Shown here: one piece after another, positions 5,380 to 6,126 of the stretch
Numbering within the stretch: position 1 is the first letter of the stretch
Layout of the letters: each line of letters starts with the position of its first letter
DNA from: an uncultured delta proteobacterium
Lineage (GTDB): Bacteria; RBG-13-61-14; DRUE01
DNA: 6,126 nucleotides
Assembly (NCBI GenBank): GCA_903930515.1
Contig: CAIYYW010000016.1
Span: 1 to 6,126, forward strand
Direction of reading: 5' to 3'
Program-made: the position numbers and the translations under genes
The notes under the pieces: generated by a model
What the model was told of the DNA's origin: nothing
The model's database searches: none
Seen by the model: only the letters and a program-made list of their open reading frames with translations

Positions 5380-5862
5380 AGCCAAAGCCTGTAAATTTTG
5401 CGCACCCGATCTCCGATTCTTGATCGCCAGTAGGCCGTTGAAAACTATCGCCCAGTGCTCCGATGTTTGCGGCCACGGAAGGCCGGTTTGGTGGCGGCAA
5501 AACTGGGCGCGGCGTGCGGCGTCATAATTGAGTTCCGTAAACAACTCGTCCAACCGTTTCTGCTGCGTTGGCGAGATCGCTCCCGACTGCGAAGTAAAAC
5601 CCGGGCGGCGGTTTCTCGGCTCGTCCGCAAGCGCGGAACGGTAGGTATCCAATAATCGTTGGAGTTGGTTTGTGGAGAGGGACCGGAGGGATGGGCTGCC
5701 GGCGCGAGTCCATATCCCCCAGGAAACCATATCCTCATGAATGGCCTGGTGGACCTCGGCGCCGCCGGCGCATTCGTGGTGGTGCATCTGTCGCGCGGAG
5801 GCATGTATCCCGCGCATCAGCGAGACCCGCCGATCCCGGTCGTTAATTTTAGCGAGGGACAC
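5356..5862 (-). CDS. Putative GemA/DUF1018-like protein (Mu-type phage regulatory family)
   Basis: 168 residues from a GTG at 5862-5860, chosen because GGGGAGG lies 6 nt upstream. The frame stays open to an ATG at 5967, but that extension (35 residues) reads like non-coding sequence. The N-terminal part has RVSLMRGIHASARQM (12-26), recalling the RxxLIxxIHxAxxQLG opening of Mu gp16/GemA proteins. SLRSLSTNQLQRLLDTY (58-74) recalls the S..LS..EL..LL segment. The C-terminal half has ISPTQQKRLDELFTELNY (96-113) and TGLPWPQTSEHWAIVFNGL (126-144), recalling the TP.Q...I..L..ELG and terminal helical parts of that family. In place of the usual acidic loop after the first helix it has HHHEC (27-31). 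This is recognition by eye and the family call is tentative. In Mu-like phages GemA modulates host and phage expression. No other Mu genes are visible here. Confidence 0.5.
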   Translation of the reverse strand: MSLAKINDRDRRVSLMRGIHASARQMHHHECAGGAEVHQAIHEDMVSWGIWTRAGSPSLRSLSTNQLQRLLDTYRSALADEPRNRRPGFTSQSGAISPTQQKRLDELFTELNYDAARRAQFCRHQTGLPWPQTSEHWAIVFNGLLAIKNRRSGAQNLQALANPPPKVS

Positions 5863-5870
5863 TAGTGTCC
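5857..5870. repeat. Perfect 14-bp palindrome at divergent gene starts
   Basis: GGACACTAGTGTCC is its own reverse complement, centred between 5863 and 5864. It contains a GTG on each strand, at 5862-5860 (minus) and 5865-5867 (plus). Each GTG has a purine-rich Shine-Dalgarno-like stretch before it (GGGGAGG on minus, GCGAGGG on plus). It could be an operator between divergent genes. Alternatively, only one GTG is real and the symmetry produces the other. Confidence 0.6.
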
Positions 5871-6126
5871 TCCCCGCTCCCAAGCCTAGAGTTGGCCGAC
5901 CTAACCGAGACCGATTCCCTTTTGGAAGGCACAATGTTTTATCGGGACGATTTAGAATTGCAGGCAACCCGGGTAAAGGTTTATGTGAAACCGATTTCAG
6001 ACGAGGACGCCGGCGAGTCCCCCAAGGATTACCTCGCCTGCGATGTGGAGGTTGAGGAGGACATTGAAAACGAGAATTATTTGGGGGATAAAAAAGAGAA
6101 AACCTTTTTCGGGAACTGGATTTACC
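5865..6126 (+). CDS. Hypothetical acidic protein, N-terminal part (runs off the window edge)
   Basis: The frame is open from a stop at 5850-5852 to the window end. The GTG at 5865 has GAGG/AGGG about 6-7 nt upstream and would give 87 visible residues. A later ATG at 5934 gives 64, with a GGAAGG stretch only 4 nt before it. The translation from the ATG is plausible protein, beginning MFYRDDLELQATRVKVYVKP. It alternates beta-like segments with very acidic stretches such as DVEVEEDIENENY. I see no signal peptide, membrane span or family motif that I recognise. It is divergent from the GemA-like gene, so if both are phage-derived it could belong to the same element. The function is unknown and the start is uncertain. 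Confidence 0.5.
   Translation, partial: MSSPLPSLELADLTETDSLLEGTMFYRDDLELQATRVKVYVKPISDEDAGESPKDYLACDVEVEEDIENENYLGDKKEKTFFGNWIY

Noticed and set aside
5863-5967. Longer start (ATG 5967) for the GemA-like gene
   Set aside because: The 35-residue extension has no family resemblance and overlaps the plus-strand frame. GTG 5862 has GGGGAGG at 6 nt.

Overview
The window (about 6.1 kb) looks like a chromosomal segment from a Gram-negative, probably anaerobic or microaerophilic bacterium. Coding regions are moderately GC-rich and spacers are AT-rich. Shine-Dalgarno sites are strong, sigma-54 control is evident, and short palindromic repeats are scattered between genes. The repeat style and gene content would fit a candidate-phylum (Omnitrophota-like) or deltaproteobacterial genome, but nothing here fixes the taxonomy and I hold that weakly.

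Left part (1-1662, minus strand): a leftward operon of three genes. The first two encode tandem paralogues of about 147 residues. They keep the fold signature of a serine-recombinase N-terminal domain but lack most catalytic residues and any DNA-binding tail. The third gene, cut by the window edge, encodes a NarI/HdrE-like membrane cytochrome b-type protein of the kind often fused to a heterodisulfide-reductase-like Fe-S domain. A good sigma-54 (-24/-12) promoter lies just upstream of the first paralogue, facing left.

Centre (1663-2023): an AT-rich divergent regulatory region holding the sigma-54 promoter, a cluster of GTATC/GATAC motifs at enhancer-like distance, and a possible sigma-70 promoter facing right.

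Right-centre (2024-4872, plus strand): a two-gene two-component system. The sensor histidine kinase has six predicted membrane spans, including a GGxxNPF motif as in the quinone sensor RegB/PrrB. Its partner is an NtrC-type sigma-54 activator (receiver, AAA+, Fis-type HTH). The simplest model is that the kinase senses quinone or redox state, phosphorylates the activator, and the activator drives the divergent sigma-54 promoter of the resolvase-like/cytochrome operon. This is inference from gene order and motifs.

Right part (4873-6126): about 480 bp without a convincing gene, packed with short direct and inverted repeats. One palindrome also occurs in the left operon. Then comes a minus-strand gene resembling the Mu-phage GemA/DUF1018 family, and a plus-strand partial ORF of unknown function. 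The two apparent GTG starts sit back to back inside a 14-bp perfect palindrome. This end of the window looks like mobile or accessory DNA.
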